Of a stretch of 64,000 bases of DNA, positions 46,450-58,756 are shown piece after piece. The stretch's first letter is position 1. Each line of letters opens with the position of its first letter. The notes below the pieces were generated by a model. It saw nothing but the letters and a program-made list of their open reading frames with translations. It did not search any database and was not told the DNA's origin. Origin of the DNA: Tachypleus tridentatus (lineage: Eukaryota; Arthropoda; Merostomata; Xiphosura; Limulidae); the NCBI RefSeq assembly GCF_004210375.1, contig NC_134825.1, positions 40,790,348-40,854,347 of the forward strand, in the 5' to 3' direction. Position numbers and translations under genes: made by a program.

Positions 46450-48589
46450 AATTATTCATATGATATCTCCATTCTAAAACCAATTTGTAGAATAATTAAA
46501 TTTTAGAATATAATCATTATTTATTTTTTTTTTACATTTTATAGCTATTATGTACTTAACACCTTTATTCCATGATTTTTCGAAGTAACGATAAGATGGT
46601 AACTTGTTTACATTATTTATATATAACTTATTTTTAAAATATTTATAATTATACATATAAGTGGTCCTTAGTACATAAAGTTACATTCCGCACGTCTTTG
46701 ACGTCTTTGTATCACAAAATGTACCTATTATATAATTTTAGGTTACATGTACACCAAATTCTGCATTTCCCCCTCGGTTTTGTGGTTATGTTATTACATT
46801 AAAACCATTAAGTGGTGTATGTTCTCTCCTTTGCCATGCCGATAATTTCACCCTGGTTCTACTGCTATACTGCCAAGCCTGATTTTGGTCACTATAACTA
46901 TTGTTGCTGATACGACTGTATGCCATCCTTCAAATGCTAACCTATCTTCTGCAATCGGTTTGGCAAGTATTTGTTTGCTATTCCAAACAAAAGTCAAGAA
47001 AACAGAGGCAGTGACAGATAAGCTTCGTTAAGCCTTCCTCAGCTATATCTTTCGACATAACTCGCGAAAGCCGCAGAGACAACGGCTTTATAGCGCCAAG
47101 GATTCAGATTTTGTATGTACAGTCACCAATGTGTTTTGTGGGATTTTGGATTGGAACATAGATTTTCACTCTCTTATAGCTTGAAAACTAGTATAAATTC
47201 GGCAAAGCTGGCAAACAGTTACTATTCCTTATATCACAAGGAGTTCAAACTATTCTTAATTAAAAGAGAAATTGCAAGAATGCTTTGTCTGTGAATCATT
47301 CTATCAAAAATACGTCTCACAGACAGGTTATTAAGTCTATTAAAAGCCTTGATATTATTCAAATTTTAGGATTTGTATCTTATTATTATTATTCCATTGT
47401 TACGTATTATAATTTATTTCGGACAAGTCTCCGATTTATTGTGTCACTATGTTAACGTATTACTATTTCAAATAACAAGAAACTTGAATATGAACTTAGT
47501 AGTTAATTAACTGTTAATATGTATCCAATTTTTGATATTTGCCAACAAGATTGATACACAAAATCCCCTTTTTTAACACAAATATATTTCAATACACAAA
47601 TATAAAAATAATAAAATTTATAATAACGGTTATTACTAATAACTATTATAAATGATGGTTTATATACAACATGTTTACAAACTCTACTGAATTTTCTCTC
47701 TGGTCTAGAACTGAATATTTTATTGACGATCAAGGTCCACGACGAGCAAATTAATTCTGAGCTGGTATGTCATTACTCGCTTAATTAAGCTAGCTTGTTT
47801 GACTGGCCTAACGCCGTTTATAAGCTGTCTTTTACCGAAGGAAATAGTTAATGTTCTCGTAGAAACACTGTGGTCTAAAGATGATTCACTGAAGTTGAAT
47901 TATTTGTAATATTCGAAATCTACAAACGTTCATAACACAATTCCTAGTTTTCCGATTAATAAGTGGTAATCACAATTATATTTTCCGACACCTATATAGC
48001 ACACTTACTGTAGCTATCAAATAATATCTTTCTACTGTTTCTCGGCTGGCTACTTTTTTATAACGAATCACGCCAGTTTGTAGTAATTTCAACAATGTAC
48101 TAGCGCGTTTTTCGTGAAACAAATATTGTTGTTTTTACTCAAGAATTTTCTACAAATTTCGAGAATAAGCGGGACTTGCATTATACACAGTCAAAAATAT
48201 ACGTCATAGGCGAAAAAGAAAACTACACTAAAACAAACGTAGGCGTTAAAATAAATATACAACAATAAATCTGTTGCACCACTAAGAAGGCTACTAGTTT
48301 TGAACTAAATGCATACATATTCAAGTATGTTTTCGATTTCTTACTTGCTTATTTATTTTTAAAGAATCATTTTTAAATGTGGTAATTACATTTAATTAAC
48401 AAAAAATACCCAATTTATACTTTAAGGTTCGAATATCTCCTCTTGATCCACAGAGGTCACAATCTGCTAAATAAGATCCTTATTATTCCCAATAACTTTT
48501 ATATTTACTCAAAAGGAGGACCCTGCCAAAATTTATTAAATTAAGCATTATTATCGCTAAATAATTCAATAGAATAGGTTTTTCTTGTT
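46450..48589. other. No recognised gene or element
   Basis: About 2.1 kb of AT-rich sequence. Short frames only. Confidence 0.45.
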
Positions 48590-48672
48590 CACAAATCCAC
48601 ATAATGGGTCAGCTGTGCTCAGTCTACTACGGGTGTGGAAACCCGGTTTCTAGCACTGTAAATCCACTGGGG
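48590..48672 (-). mobile_element. SINE family B, decayed
   Basis: ATGGGTCAGCTGTGCTCAG, CTACTACGGGTGTGGAAACCCGG and TAAATCCACTGGGGTAC match family B in reverse. Confidence 0.5.
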
Positions 48673-48758
48673 TACTCAATTGAATAGCAAAAGGGGGCCC
48701 TGAAAATTTGCTCAATAATTTTTAAGGAAGCAATATATCGTTTACCCCCACTATATTT

Positions 48759-48877
48759 TGTTTGTTTGTTTGTTAAGCACAAAGCTACTCAATGGGCTAT
48801 CTGTGCTCTGCCCACCACGGGTATCGAAACCTGGTTTTAGTGTGTAAGTCCGCAGACATACCACTGTGCCAATTGGC
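48759..48877 (-). mobile_element. SINE family B, full length
   Basis: TGTTTGTTTGTTTGTTAAGC tail end to CACTGTGCCAATTGG head. Perfect 11 bp duplication CCACTATATTT (48,748-48,758 and 48,879-48,889). Confidence 0.92.
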
Positions 48878-49299
48878 ACCACTATATTTAAAAAATTGAT
48901 ATTGCATTGAGACATAATATAGGATGGTATAATGCAATTAGAAGGTAAACTGTCTATGTTTAAAATAAATCATGTACTAATACACGAACAAGATGGCTTT
49001 CGTTTTCAGACACTCAAGAAAACACTCCAGGGTAATTGCCACATTTTAAAATATACAGATGCATGCACAATGCTATGCATGAAGAAAGACAAATTATTAC
49101 ACCCAGTCGCTGTCATCACCAAATGTTAAACGTCTTTCAACACTGAAAGTATATAAGTAGAATAAAAATCTTAGTTAACAAACTGAAGTAATTTTCCTTT
49201 CCTCGGTTGCTGTTAACTCAAATGTTTTTTATGCTATTTTTTGCCGCGGCTTATCCTTATCAACGTGCATTCTTTTCATGTAAATGATATAGGAAATCT

Positions 49300-50100
49300 A
49301 ATAGTGATACTCTGGAAGTAATCTCGACAGGCATCTCCGGTTATTCAGCAAATTAACATAATTCTGATGATGTCTCTCTAAAATCCTCCAGTTGGTCAAT
49401 TTCTTACCAACCTACTTTCAAAGGTAATCATGGTGAATGACCTTTGGTTTGGACAATCAGCTTTTATGCATTCTGCTATGTTGCTTTTAAGTTTGAAGGT
49501 TTCTTTTACCTTGTACTATTGTACTTGTTGTCACTTAAAGTCCAACGTGTGGCAGAGTAACTGTAATGTAGTGCACAGAAATTTCGTAGACAGACTAAGA
49601 CAATGCTTAGAACACGTTAAACGTACACCCGTTCTCTTTGCTAATTATCCAATTAGTATGTTGTTTCTAGAAGCTTCACATCGTAAAAGTGATTTCTACT
49701 TACTTACTGTTAAAATGAATACATATTTTTGTTTTATCTCCATATCAGATATACCAATGATACTGTAGAACTAATGTTGACCAACATGTTATAAGACTTC
49801 CCATCAATAAATATGTTGACTTGTGGACTAGTTTCTTTTAAAAATTCCCTGTTGGATCAATAGTAAGTTAACGATATTTCAATACAAAAGCCGGGGCACA
49901 AGATAACTCATTGCATAGCTTTGGATAGAAATTTGAAGAACTCATTGAAATACTTCACTTTATTTGTTTATTTTATCTAACTCGGGACAGATGAGTATTC
50001 TTATCTTCAAAACTGGTTTATTACCAATGACTGATTCACAATTCTGGATGTAATGTTCATGTTTTTCACACGTATAGCAGTTTTACTGTCATCCCTTGGA
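49300..50100 (-). mobile_element. LTR retrotransposon relic (gag zinc knuckle, protease, start of pol)
   Basis: On the minus strand a perfect CCHC knuckle CYTCEKHEHYIQNC lies at 50,038-50,079, typical of retrotransposon Gag. Downstream at 49,741-49,825 IDGKSYNMLVNISSTVSLV resembles the aspartic protease motif IDG...LVDTGSTVSLV, but the catalytic Asp is Asn and DTG reads NIS. At 49,330-49,400 a RLLPEY frame resembles the linker before reverse transcriptase in Ty3/gypsy elements. Frames are broken and no LTRs were found. A gypsy-like origin is inferred from this order. Confidence 0.5.
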
Positions 50101-50940
50101 ATAATTTGTATTTCTCAAAGGCTTGTGTGCAGTTTATGATAATATGTCATTTGAAACACCTTCTATCTAATGGTAAATATCCTCTATTCTGAGTAAATAG
50201 TTTCCAAGTAAAGCCTTCTGTCTACTGTTTTTGGAAATATGCCTTTAAAGTGTAATTGAAACATCTACATGTAGTTATATCTTCTAAGTCTCCACCAAAA
50301 AACGTTTATATTTCTGCACTATATTGTTTGTCTATTTAATAATTACTGGATGGAAGTTTCAGTTGTTCTTCGAAGACTTTAAGAGATTCAAGTTCCATCA
50401 GCGACTATTCCTTAAATAGGTACAACTATTCCATTTTATCTTAACTCACACATATTTATTTGTTACGGAAACTGAATTTGCCATGTGCCAACAGATTTCA
50501 CAAAGAGCATCTGAGAAGATAACAGTACATGTCTTTCGATATTTGACGCAAATTTGGCCAAGGTGTCTTCTCTCTTTCTTACCCGCTCGTAAATCTTGCT
50601 TTAGAAACCTCTTTCTAATTTAACATCTATTTGATAATGTTACTACCAATGTTTGATAATTGTTGCACCTCTCTGTTAAAGGTTACTTAAAAGGACCATC
50701 TTTAATACCAATAAAAGAATGTATCACACACTCTTGCATACCACTTTCTTTAATATTTTCTTTAATTTTGATATATTTTGATTTCCCGAAAAAATTTAAT
50801 CAATCATGAAAAGAATAAACTAAAGAGACTCAAAATAATCCCTAAACCCTAAATGTCGCATTAAGATCAGAAATCGGGAGTTTGGAAAACATCCATTAAC
50901 GACAAACACAAGCCGCTTTATGATATAGATGTTTATAAGA
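50101..50940. other. Probable 5' part of the LTR-element relic, unresolved
   Basis: Continues upstream (minus sense) of the zinc knuckle and would hold the rest of Gag, but no frame is long enough to follow. The 500 N gap starts at its right end. Confidence 0.3.
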
Positions 50941-51440
50941 NNNNNNNNNNNNNNNNNNNNNNNNNNNNNNNNNNNNNNNNNNNNNNNNNNNNNNNNNNNN
51001 NNNNNNNNNNNNNNNNNNNNNNNNNNNNNNNNNNNNNNNNNNNNNNNNNNNNNNNNNNNNNNNNNNNNNNNNNNNNNNNNNNNNNNNNNNNNNNNNNNNN
51101 NNNNNNNNNNNNNNNNNNNNNNNNNNNNNNNNNNNNNNNNNNNNNNNNNNNNNNNNNNNNNNNNNNNNNNNNNNNNNNNNNNNNNNNNNNNNNNNNNNNN
51201 NNNNNNNNNNNNNNNNNNNNNNNNNNNNNNNNNNNNNNNNNNNNNNNNNNNNNNNNNNNNNNNNNNNNNNNNNNNNNNNNNNNNNNNNNNNNNNNNNNNN
51301 NNNNNNNNNNNNNNNNNNNNNNNNNNNNNNNNNNNNNNNNNNNNNNNNNNNNNNNNNNNNNNNNNNNNNNNNNNNNNNNNNNNNNNNNNNNNNNNNNNNN
51401 NNNNNNNNNNNNNNNNNNNNNNNNNNNNNNNNNNNNNNNN
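50941..51440. other. Sequence gap, 500 N
   Basis: Run of exactly 500 undetermined bases, probably a scaffolding gap of nominal size. A family A SINE runs out of its right edge. Confidence 1.
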
Positions 51441-51660
51441 TCGAGCTCCCGTCACGCCAAACATGCTCCCCCTTTCAGCCGTGAGGGCGTTATAATATGA
51501 CGGTCAATCCCACTATTCGTTGGTAAAAGAGTAGCCCGAAAGTTGGGGGCGGGTGGTGATGACTAGCTGTCTTCCCTCTAGTTTAAACTGCTAGATTAAG
51601 GACGGCTAGCGCAGATAGCCCTCATATAGTTTTGGTAAAATTCAAAACCAAACAAACAAA
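51441..51660 (+). mobile_element. SINE family A, head lost in the gap
   Basis: Starts in the B-box arm (TCGAGCTCCCGTCACGCC) and is complete to the tail and CAAACAAACAAAT end. Confidence 0.9.
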
Positions 51661-53388
51661 TATCTGTGTCTGAACCTTAAAAGTCCATGACCTGTTGTTT
51701 AACCAAAGCGTTTGAGTGAAAATATCAAAATCTCAGATTACTGTAATGTATAGTGACAAGTTAACTATTCACAACCAAATGTTCTGATCTCTTATTTGAT
51801 TTGATTTTTAGAGCATTTACTGCTTTTTTATATGTATGTCAAATTATATCGAGAATTTTTTGTTGTTTCTAAATTGTGTTAAATTCGTTCCTATTAGTTT
51901 TAACGATATAAAAAATTTTCGTCGCGCTAGTTATGAGATTCTTAAAACTTTTCTTGACTTAATAACATAATCCACGCTTCCTTCTTGCACTGGTACGATC
52001 ACGAACAAAGACTTCTTAAAACCAATCCCTGTGAACAAGAGCAATCAGTTTCTTGATAACGTTGGTTTTAAATATCAGTCTAAGTATCACCAGCTCTTTA
52101 CGACTTATGTTAGTATACTTGAAAATAATAAAATAAACAAGCTGCAAGAGCAGTTATGTCTTGATTTACTGCCAATCTCATTTACTGTTGACGTCATATC
52201 AACGAATAACCCACAAAACACAAAACTAAGCATAAAGTGAGATAATTACAAACGATTCTTAACCACTCGTGCTGTCTACAGCACCTGTTTGGGTGCCATC
52301 TTTTCTACAAAATGTAGTTTAAGCTTTTGTTGGATAATTAAACTTAATATGACTATTACAAACATGATATTTAAATTTTTATGCACTTAACAGTAATACG
52401 AAGCTTCTTAGTCGAAACTGACGACTCTGAGTGCCGTTATCTGATAAATACAGAACAGTTTGATCAAAAAGATATCGTGGTAGGCGTAAAGAGGTGACCA
52501 AAAGCTCTTTTTTTAAAGTGCTATTTTTGTTCCCTTTTTTTTGGTGGCAAGTGGACTTGATTCCTTTTACAAATATTTTCTCATGTGATAGGTTTCAGTC
52601 TTCAAGTGATACACACACACATTTCCCCATCTCGATCGTCGAACAGCTAAAAAAAGAGCGCTATGTTGGGAGTATATTTCCCTCTTTCTTCTAGCTGTTT
52701 GTTTGTGTTAAATGTAACCTAAATCTTTGAATCGATGTCTTTGATTTTTGCGCAAATAAAATGAAACTTCCTTCTTCGGCACAAGTGAGACTCGTGTGAG
52801 ATGGAGCTACCAAGTTTGCTCAAGCTCTTAAGTAGTAAAATATCAGAACATGTTTAGCTTTCCAAGCAGGGTTGATGCAGTTAGAAAATGCGACTTAAAG
52901 CAGACATAAATCCGAAATGAGAAGATGTGTTTTTGTTGTTTTTTTTCAGATACGTGATTATTTTTGGTACATAAGTTTTTAGATTGTGAACATTACATTT
53001 ATTATTATATTGAATCGTTTTATTCGTTAGTGATACAATGTTTATCTGAACTGCAAAGTTGTTTTTTATGTGAAGATTTGTTCTCCAACAATAGTAAAAT
53101 ATTTCCAGATTTATAAAACGGTATATTGTAAATGTTTTAAACTTTTGAAGTATTTAGCGTTATGTACACATTAAATATTTGTTCTGTGGTTCTGTTTCTA
53201 TACTTTTAACCTTACTTCAGTTCTGTATATTTTATAGGATTTTGATAAAAAATATCAGTTATAGTAATGGGTAATTTACAGCCTGTTTTTGTAATTCTGA
53301 TAAAAGATGTTAAGAGTTAGGAAAAACGATGCTTCTCTAGTCGATAGAATTTTTGTTTAACTACATTTATCCTTTAACGACTTCTCGT
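51661..53388. other. No recognised gene
   Basis: Frames of 66-69 codons (52,031-52,240 and 52,494-52,694, +) carry nothing I recognise. Confidence 0.45.
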
Positions 53389-53500
53389 GTTACAACGGCA
53401 AGTCTGAGAATTTATATCACTAAAAACGAGGTTTCGATATCCTTGGTGGGTACAATACAGTTGACATTTTTAGTAGCTTTAAGTTTAACAACAAAACATA
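53389..53500 (+). mobile_element. SINE family B, decayed
   Basis: GTTACAACGGCAAGTCTG, AAACGAGGTTTCGATATCC, TTGGTGGGTACAATACAG and TAGTAGCTTTAAG in family order. Confidence 0.5.
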
Positions 53501-53606
53501 TAAACCATTCATTACTTAAAGAAATATAAGCTAAACTGTAACATACAACTGGCTGTGTTACGATGAAACTATTCAGCAAATAATGTTTGACTCTTTAAAC
53601 AGATAG

Positions 53607-53730
53607 ATGTCGTTTTTGAATTAAGCACAGAGCTACACAATGGGCTATCTGTTCTCTGCCCATCTCGGGTATCGAAACCCAGTTTTTAGCGTTGTAAGTC
53701 TGCAGACATACCGCTGAGCCACTGGGAGGC
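53607..53730 (-). mobile_element. SINE family B, full length
   Basis: Reverse copy TTTTTGAATTAAGCACAG to CCACTGGGAGGC. Perfect 12 bp duplication TTAAACAGATAG (53,595-53,606 and 53,731-53,742). Confidence 0.93.
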
Positions 53731-54391
53731 TTAAACAGATAGAGGACTACGTATATTGTGCAATATGCATAAAGGTCGTGTAACCGTCAAAGAAGTAAAA
53801 ACGTTAGATAAGTATACTATGTATTAGTAATTATTTTACACTTGAAACAGAAATACATTAATGACAGTGGGAGTTTATACGTTATTGATTAATTAAAAGA
53901 GTAATACATTTAAGAGAGATAAAAATTATTGAATAAGTGTAATCTACTTAGCATCATCGTAATGAAATAATCCTGTAAATTACTAACGCGTATGTTAGAA
54001 AGAGAAATAATGAAGCAATGTTACTAGGAAGCACTTTAGATAAAATGATGGAGAATATTCTTTTTGGTTTTAAATCTTAAACTGTTCCGTCGTTAGAGTT
54101 ACTATTCCGGAGGGGTTAGAAGAATGACTGAACGTGTGTGGGTTGAAAAAGGAGGAACAGCTGTAGCACGAACGACAAGCACGTGCTATTGACGTGAGAA
54201 GATTCAGTTACGGAACAAGTCCTCAAACGACTAAAACGACCATTCTCATAAAGTATCATTGAAGTTTCACATATTTAGAATTTTAATAATATACTTTACG
54301 ATTATAGTAAACCGTATTCTTTGCTCTTATTCTATGACGAAACTGAGTTCAGCTGTTTACTATATTTTCAAACTAACGGAATTTTTACCAG

Positions 54392-54449
54392 TGAAAACAC
54401 AGGCGTTACAACCTCCAGTTAGGACACCCGCCGCAGCATGTTTGTCAAG
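54392..54449 (+). other. Exon-like segment of 58 bp
   Basis: ATTTTTACCAG precedes and GTGCAG follows. The content is unusually GC-rich for the region and reads KTQALQPPVRTPAAACLS after two bases. No family recognised; it may be chance. Confidence 0.18.
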
Positions 54450-54613
54450 GTGCAGTTTCAGAAACGTTGAGTTTAGCTATTTGCGACTGATTGAGATTTT
54501 ATTACTATTTAAAATGTAATTAATATCTCAAATAATATATTTCTCTTTCAAATCAAATACCAACAAACGACTTTTTGTTAAAGTTACATTAGATTAATGA
54601 ATTTCTTTCCAAC

Positions 54614-54728
54614 CCCAATGGTTCAGCTGTAAGCATGATGGCTTATAATGTTAAAAACCGAATTTCGATACCCGTGGTGGGCACAACACAAGTTGCCCAT
54701 TATACAGCTTCCTGCTCAACAACATAAC
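54614..54728 (+). mobile_element. SINE family B, diverged
   Basis: CCCCAATGGTTCAGCTGTAAG head, TTTCGATACCCGTGGTGGGC, GTTGCCCATTATACAGC tail. Confidence 0.8.
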
Positions 54729-54797
54729 GTTTGTTCGAAGTAATAAAAAGACTTGCATTAATGCATACCAAAAATCAACCCTATAGGACTGCCTTAA

Positions 54798-54922
54798 TTG
54801 TATCGGATGTTAGCAGTTTGATTTAAGAACACTTCTTGTTAATCTTGCAGGATTCTTTATTTGTATCAAATGTTATTAGTTTGATCTAGAAACACTTCGT
54901 TATAATCTTGCAGGATTCACTT
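54798..54922. repeat. Diverged tandem duplication, 63 bp units
   Basis: Both units run from TTGTATC to CTTGCAGGATTC; they start at 54,798 and 54,861. Confidence 0.7.
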
Positions 54923-56799
54923 TTTTTTGCAATTAAGTTGCTTCTGTTTGTTATTTTAACATCCAAAAAAATAAAGATACTTTACTACCACTGACTCGTC
55001 ACTTTATAATAATATACGCGCAGAAATGTTTAGAACATTGCAGTTAGTTGTACACATAAACCTAAATGATCATATAATTATAATCAGTTGATTGTTTGCT
55101 GGAGCCGTATTACTGGGAAGATACTAATAGTTTGAAAACCATTGGGAAGAGACAAAAGATACCGTTCAAGCAAGTCAACCATTTCTAAAGACTATTGTGT
55201 GACTGCCTGTTTAAAGACTCCTATAGTTACAATCTATCAACGATAACAATCACAAATCAATAAAATGGACTGAAGCCCCAGTTCCTATTAACAAATTGAC
55301 ATGCACGACATACTTATTAAAAACTGAATAACTTCAACACTGGTCAAGTTTCGACGATCTGCAACATTATATCATGAGAATAATACTATCAAATCTATCA
55401 AAGAACAGTTGTCGGCCAGTTCCAGAGCTTTCAATACTCTATTCATTGAGTGAAATAAAGAATCAGTGATTCATAGGTAAGAAATTGTGAATAAATCAAT
55501 TGATACTTTGGCCCTATTTGTTTTGTATCAAACGTTGCCTAAGGTGGGATAATGGTATGATTTCCGTTGTAAACTATGCTACATGTAGTTAAACTAACAC
55601 TTCTCCAACTATTAATAACGCCCTTTAGTACCACAACAACGTTTTCTCAATAATCTTCGTCATAACCTTAAACTGTAACATTAATACACTGTCCTGCTTA
55701 GCAGCCGTTGTAAAACACCTTGGTTTATTACTGAATTATCTCAATAATTGCCATCGGATCACCTGCTCGGTAATCGTGGTTAACTATTCAGATTGTTTCT
55801 TATTATCCTGACTAATTTACGTTGCAAGCTAATCTTAAAAGTAAGTAGATTAAACGTTTTTTAATTGTTAGCAACTTTCCTGATTTTTTTCCATACAAAA
55901 TGTAATGGTTATTAATCGTATTAAACCTCTTTTTTACTTTTAGTAACTTCCTATCTTTCGTTTTATGTCATCCTGATTGCTAATAGGCTTAATTAATTCT
56001 CCTGATTATTTTTTTCCATTAAATATATACTGATTATGAATCGTATTAAACTACTTTTAGTTCTTATGACTATTTTCCATGTTATTTTAGCCTTATTATT
56101 ACTCTTAGTAGTTTACTCTGCATTTCTCGTTGAGTTTAGTAGTCTTAATAAAGTTTTAGGACTAAAATTTCCGGCAGGTTCTTACAATATTTGGAATAAA
56201 TTCTCCCCACTAATAATAATAAGCGTACAAGTATAGTTATTGTTCTACACTGTCTGGATCTTAGGAGGTAGAGGTCTAGTTTATAATTGATTTTATTTGG
56301 ACGAAACTAACCAAATTAACATTTCTTTCATGCCTTGTGGACTTAACGTTGTTTTCAGTATTTATTTAATTTTGTAGATTATTGTCGTCTATTCTTAGCC
56401 TTCATGGCCTCTTCTGTCCTGTTTGTTTCAAAGATTAAAGACCAGACCAACTAAACGTTGACTGTAGCCATGTTTAAGAAAGTGTTCAACTATTCCAGGC
56501 TATTCTCTCAAACTACTGAATTTTTACATTTACTCAATTAATGTAACAGTTATTTTAGCCTGCGTGAATTCCCATTCTCTCAATGAAGTGTATGGATGTA
56601 GATATGACGAGATGAACTTGGGGAAGTAAAAAACAAGTGTTACTTGTTTACTTTTAAAGTTAAGTTTGTATTTTAAGAGAACTTTAGAACAATGTTGTTC
56701 GCTCAACTTGAAATATTTCGGTATTTCTTATAACTTCTTTAATAACTCATACTCTTTTGAATTTATAGACGAGTGCAATCATGTATTTTTAATGACGTT
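54923..56799. other. No recognised gene
   Basis: Includes a diverged duplication (55,870-55,945 against 55,998-56,060, sharing TTTTTTTCCAT and AATCGTATTAAAC). A hydrophobic 66-codon frame at 56,036-56,236 overlaps it. Confidence 0.4.
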
Positions 56800-57080
56800 T
56801 CATGTCAAGTGACTAAGGAGTCTGACTCGTAATTAGATAGGTAACAAAATTAGGCGTGACAGGACTGTAAATCTACCAGTGGCTTGTTCGCATCCCGTTG
56901 CTGAATGCTTGCGTTCCTCTTTGAAACCATGAGTTAGTTATAATAGTGACGAAATAACCTGTTATTCGACTACAGTAACCCAGGAGATGATGGTGGATAT
57001 ATTAAGTGGACTTCTTTCTAGTTTATAGTTGAAGATTACAGATGATTAACGCAGATAACCTTTGTGTGACTTTGCGCGCA
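56800..57080 (+). mobile_element. SINE family A, very old copy
   Basis: Blocks in family order: GACTCGTAATTAG, CGCATCCCGTTGCTG, TTATAATAGTGACG, CTGTTATTCGACTAC, GACTTCTTTCTAG, GTGTGACTTTGCGCG. Much diverged and with an insertion in the head. Confidence 0.65.
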
Positions 57081-57110
57081 TATATGCCAAATAAGCAAAT
57101 AAATATATAA

Positions 57111-57380
57111 GTTTGTTTTGAATTTCGCGCAAAGCTACACGAGGGCTATCTGCGCTAGCCGTCCCTAATTTAGCAGTGTAAGATTAAGGGGAAGGCAGCT
57201 AGTTATAACTACACACAGCCAACTCTTGGGCTACTCTTTTATCAATGAATAGTGGGATTGACCGTCACATTATAACACCCTCACGGTTGAAAGGACGAAC
57301 ATGTTTGGTTTAATGGGGATTCGAACCTGCGACCCTCGGTTTACGAGTCAAACGACTTATCCACCTGGCCATGCCGGGCC
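57111..57380 (-). mobile_element. SINE family A, full length
   Basis: Reverse copy from GTTTGTTTTGAATTTCGCGC to GGCCATGCCGGGCC, ending 30 bases to the right of the very old copy and in opposite orientation. Confidence 0.93.
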
Positions 57381-58551
57381 AATGGATAACAATATTGTTA
57401 TAAAAATTTACAGAACGAACTAATAAAATAATAGATAGATAAATAGATAAATATATAATTTTATAAATGTAGAAAGAGATAAATAAAAAACGAAATATAT
57501 AGGTAGAAATAAATTTAATAGAGTTTTTTTTTGAGTCCATATCTTAGAGAAGCAACATTATTGATACATTGTTTTGTATCTTAAATCGTTGTTGGTTACA
57601 TATTGGAAATCTTATGTTTACGACTACGTTATTAATGCTAGACATTTTATAGGAATAATTGAAATTTATAGTATGACAAATGTCGTAAAAATGTTTTAAA
57701 GCAAGGACAACTATATTTCACTGTAGTGTTCTTGTTGTTTTATGTATTCATCATTTCCAGTGAGTAAGTATCTTGTTTTTTAAATAACAAATTCTGCACT
57801 TTTTGAATTATTTTATGAAAGCTTTGTGAAAGCTTTAATAGTCAAATTCACCTTTTTCATTATATTTTATGCTCGGTGGAAACACATGACGTAAAACGGA
57901 CAAATTGAAAGAAAGTATGTTCATAAGTTAATAAATAGATAGGTAATCAAAGAATCCAAGAACAGAAATTTTAATAAAAAAATAAAAAATATGATTAGAA
58001 TAATTAGAGTAAAACGCTAAGAACAAGTGATTATTATATAAACTTAGTGTGTTTTAAAATTATACTTCTGTCAGTCATTTATACCGAGCATAAAACTGCT
58101 GACGTAGGATATGTAAAGCCTTGGTGTGAGTATAATCGACAAGGGGAAAATGTTTTGGGTTCTTTGAAACAATCGAGAAAACGTTCAACGTGAAACTGGG
58201 TCTTTGTACTACATCCTTATGTAATCCTCGGTATATTACCGAGTAAAATAAAGTTATATAGAAATATGACTCTCTACGGATCATGCAGAAATGAATTACA
58301 AGTGCCAGTTCAGTTGACAAAGCACCTATATTACGTCGTAATATGTCGATATTACAGGTCTAACCATTTTACGTGTGGTTATCAAATACCTTTAAATCTT
58401 AGTTTGGTTTAAGTACTCCAATGGAAGTTCACAACAATGTTTTCACTTAACTTAAATAGACGTATATAATTCAAAAAAATGTGTAAAGGTATTTGAAATA
58501 TAGTTTTATAATTAAACGTTCCATTGCAAAAAATGAACTTTAGTAATTTAT
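57381..58551. other. No recognised gene
   Basis: AT-rich; frames of 65-81 codons on the minus strand are not recognised. Confidence 0.45.
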
Positions 58552-58599
58552 ATGCAAAAACGGCTCGTTTGGGCTGAGAAAACACTTTACATAGAAGAG

Positions 58600-58640
58600 C
58601 GAACAACGTTTCGACCTTCTTCGGTCATCGTCAGGTTCAC
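58600..58640 (-). ncRNA. Hammerhead-like ribozyme motif in the Penelope terminal region
   Basis: Minus strand, in order: CTGACGA (58,628-58,634, matching core CUGANGA), a GACC/GGTC stem closed by GAAGAA (58,613-58,626), GAAA, then AC-GTT-GTT, which can form the 2 bp stem III of minimal hammerheads. One extra T lies between CTGACGA and the stem, where a paired G is normally found, and stem I pairing is poor. Penelope elements are known to carry hammerheads; activity of this copy is doubtful. Confidence 0.5.
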
Positions 58641-58756
58641 AAAGAAAGAGGTAACTGACCGGAAGCTGACCACATGTTTGAAAGGGGTTGTGTAACTGTG
58701 TGTCGAAATGTAGAGGGCGGTATTAGATGTTTGAATATATAATTTTATTTATTATA

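Noticed and set aside
48932..49129. Plus-strand frame vaguely like a retroelement RNase H (LKKTLQ, YTDAC, HPVA)
   Set aside because: Spacing is wrong, the catalytic pattern is incomplete and the neighbouring LTR relic runs on the opposite strand.
50820..51495. Open frames of 188-214 codons
   Set aside because: They consist almost wholly of N and exist only because the gap contains no stop codons.
56036..56236. Hydrophobic 66-codon frame that could be a small membrane protein
   Set aside because: It lies in an AT-rich diverged tandem duplication; hydrophobic codons rich in T are expected by chance there, and no splice borders or conservation are visible.
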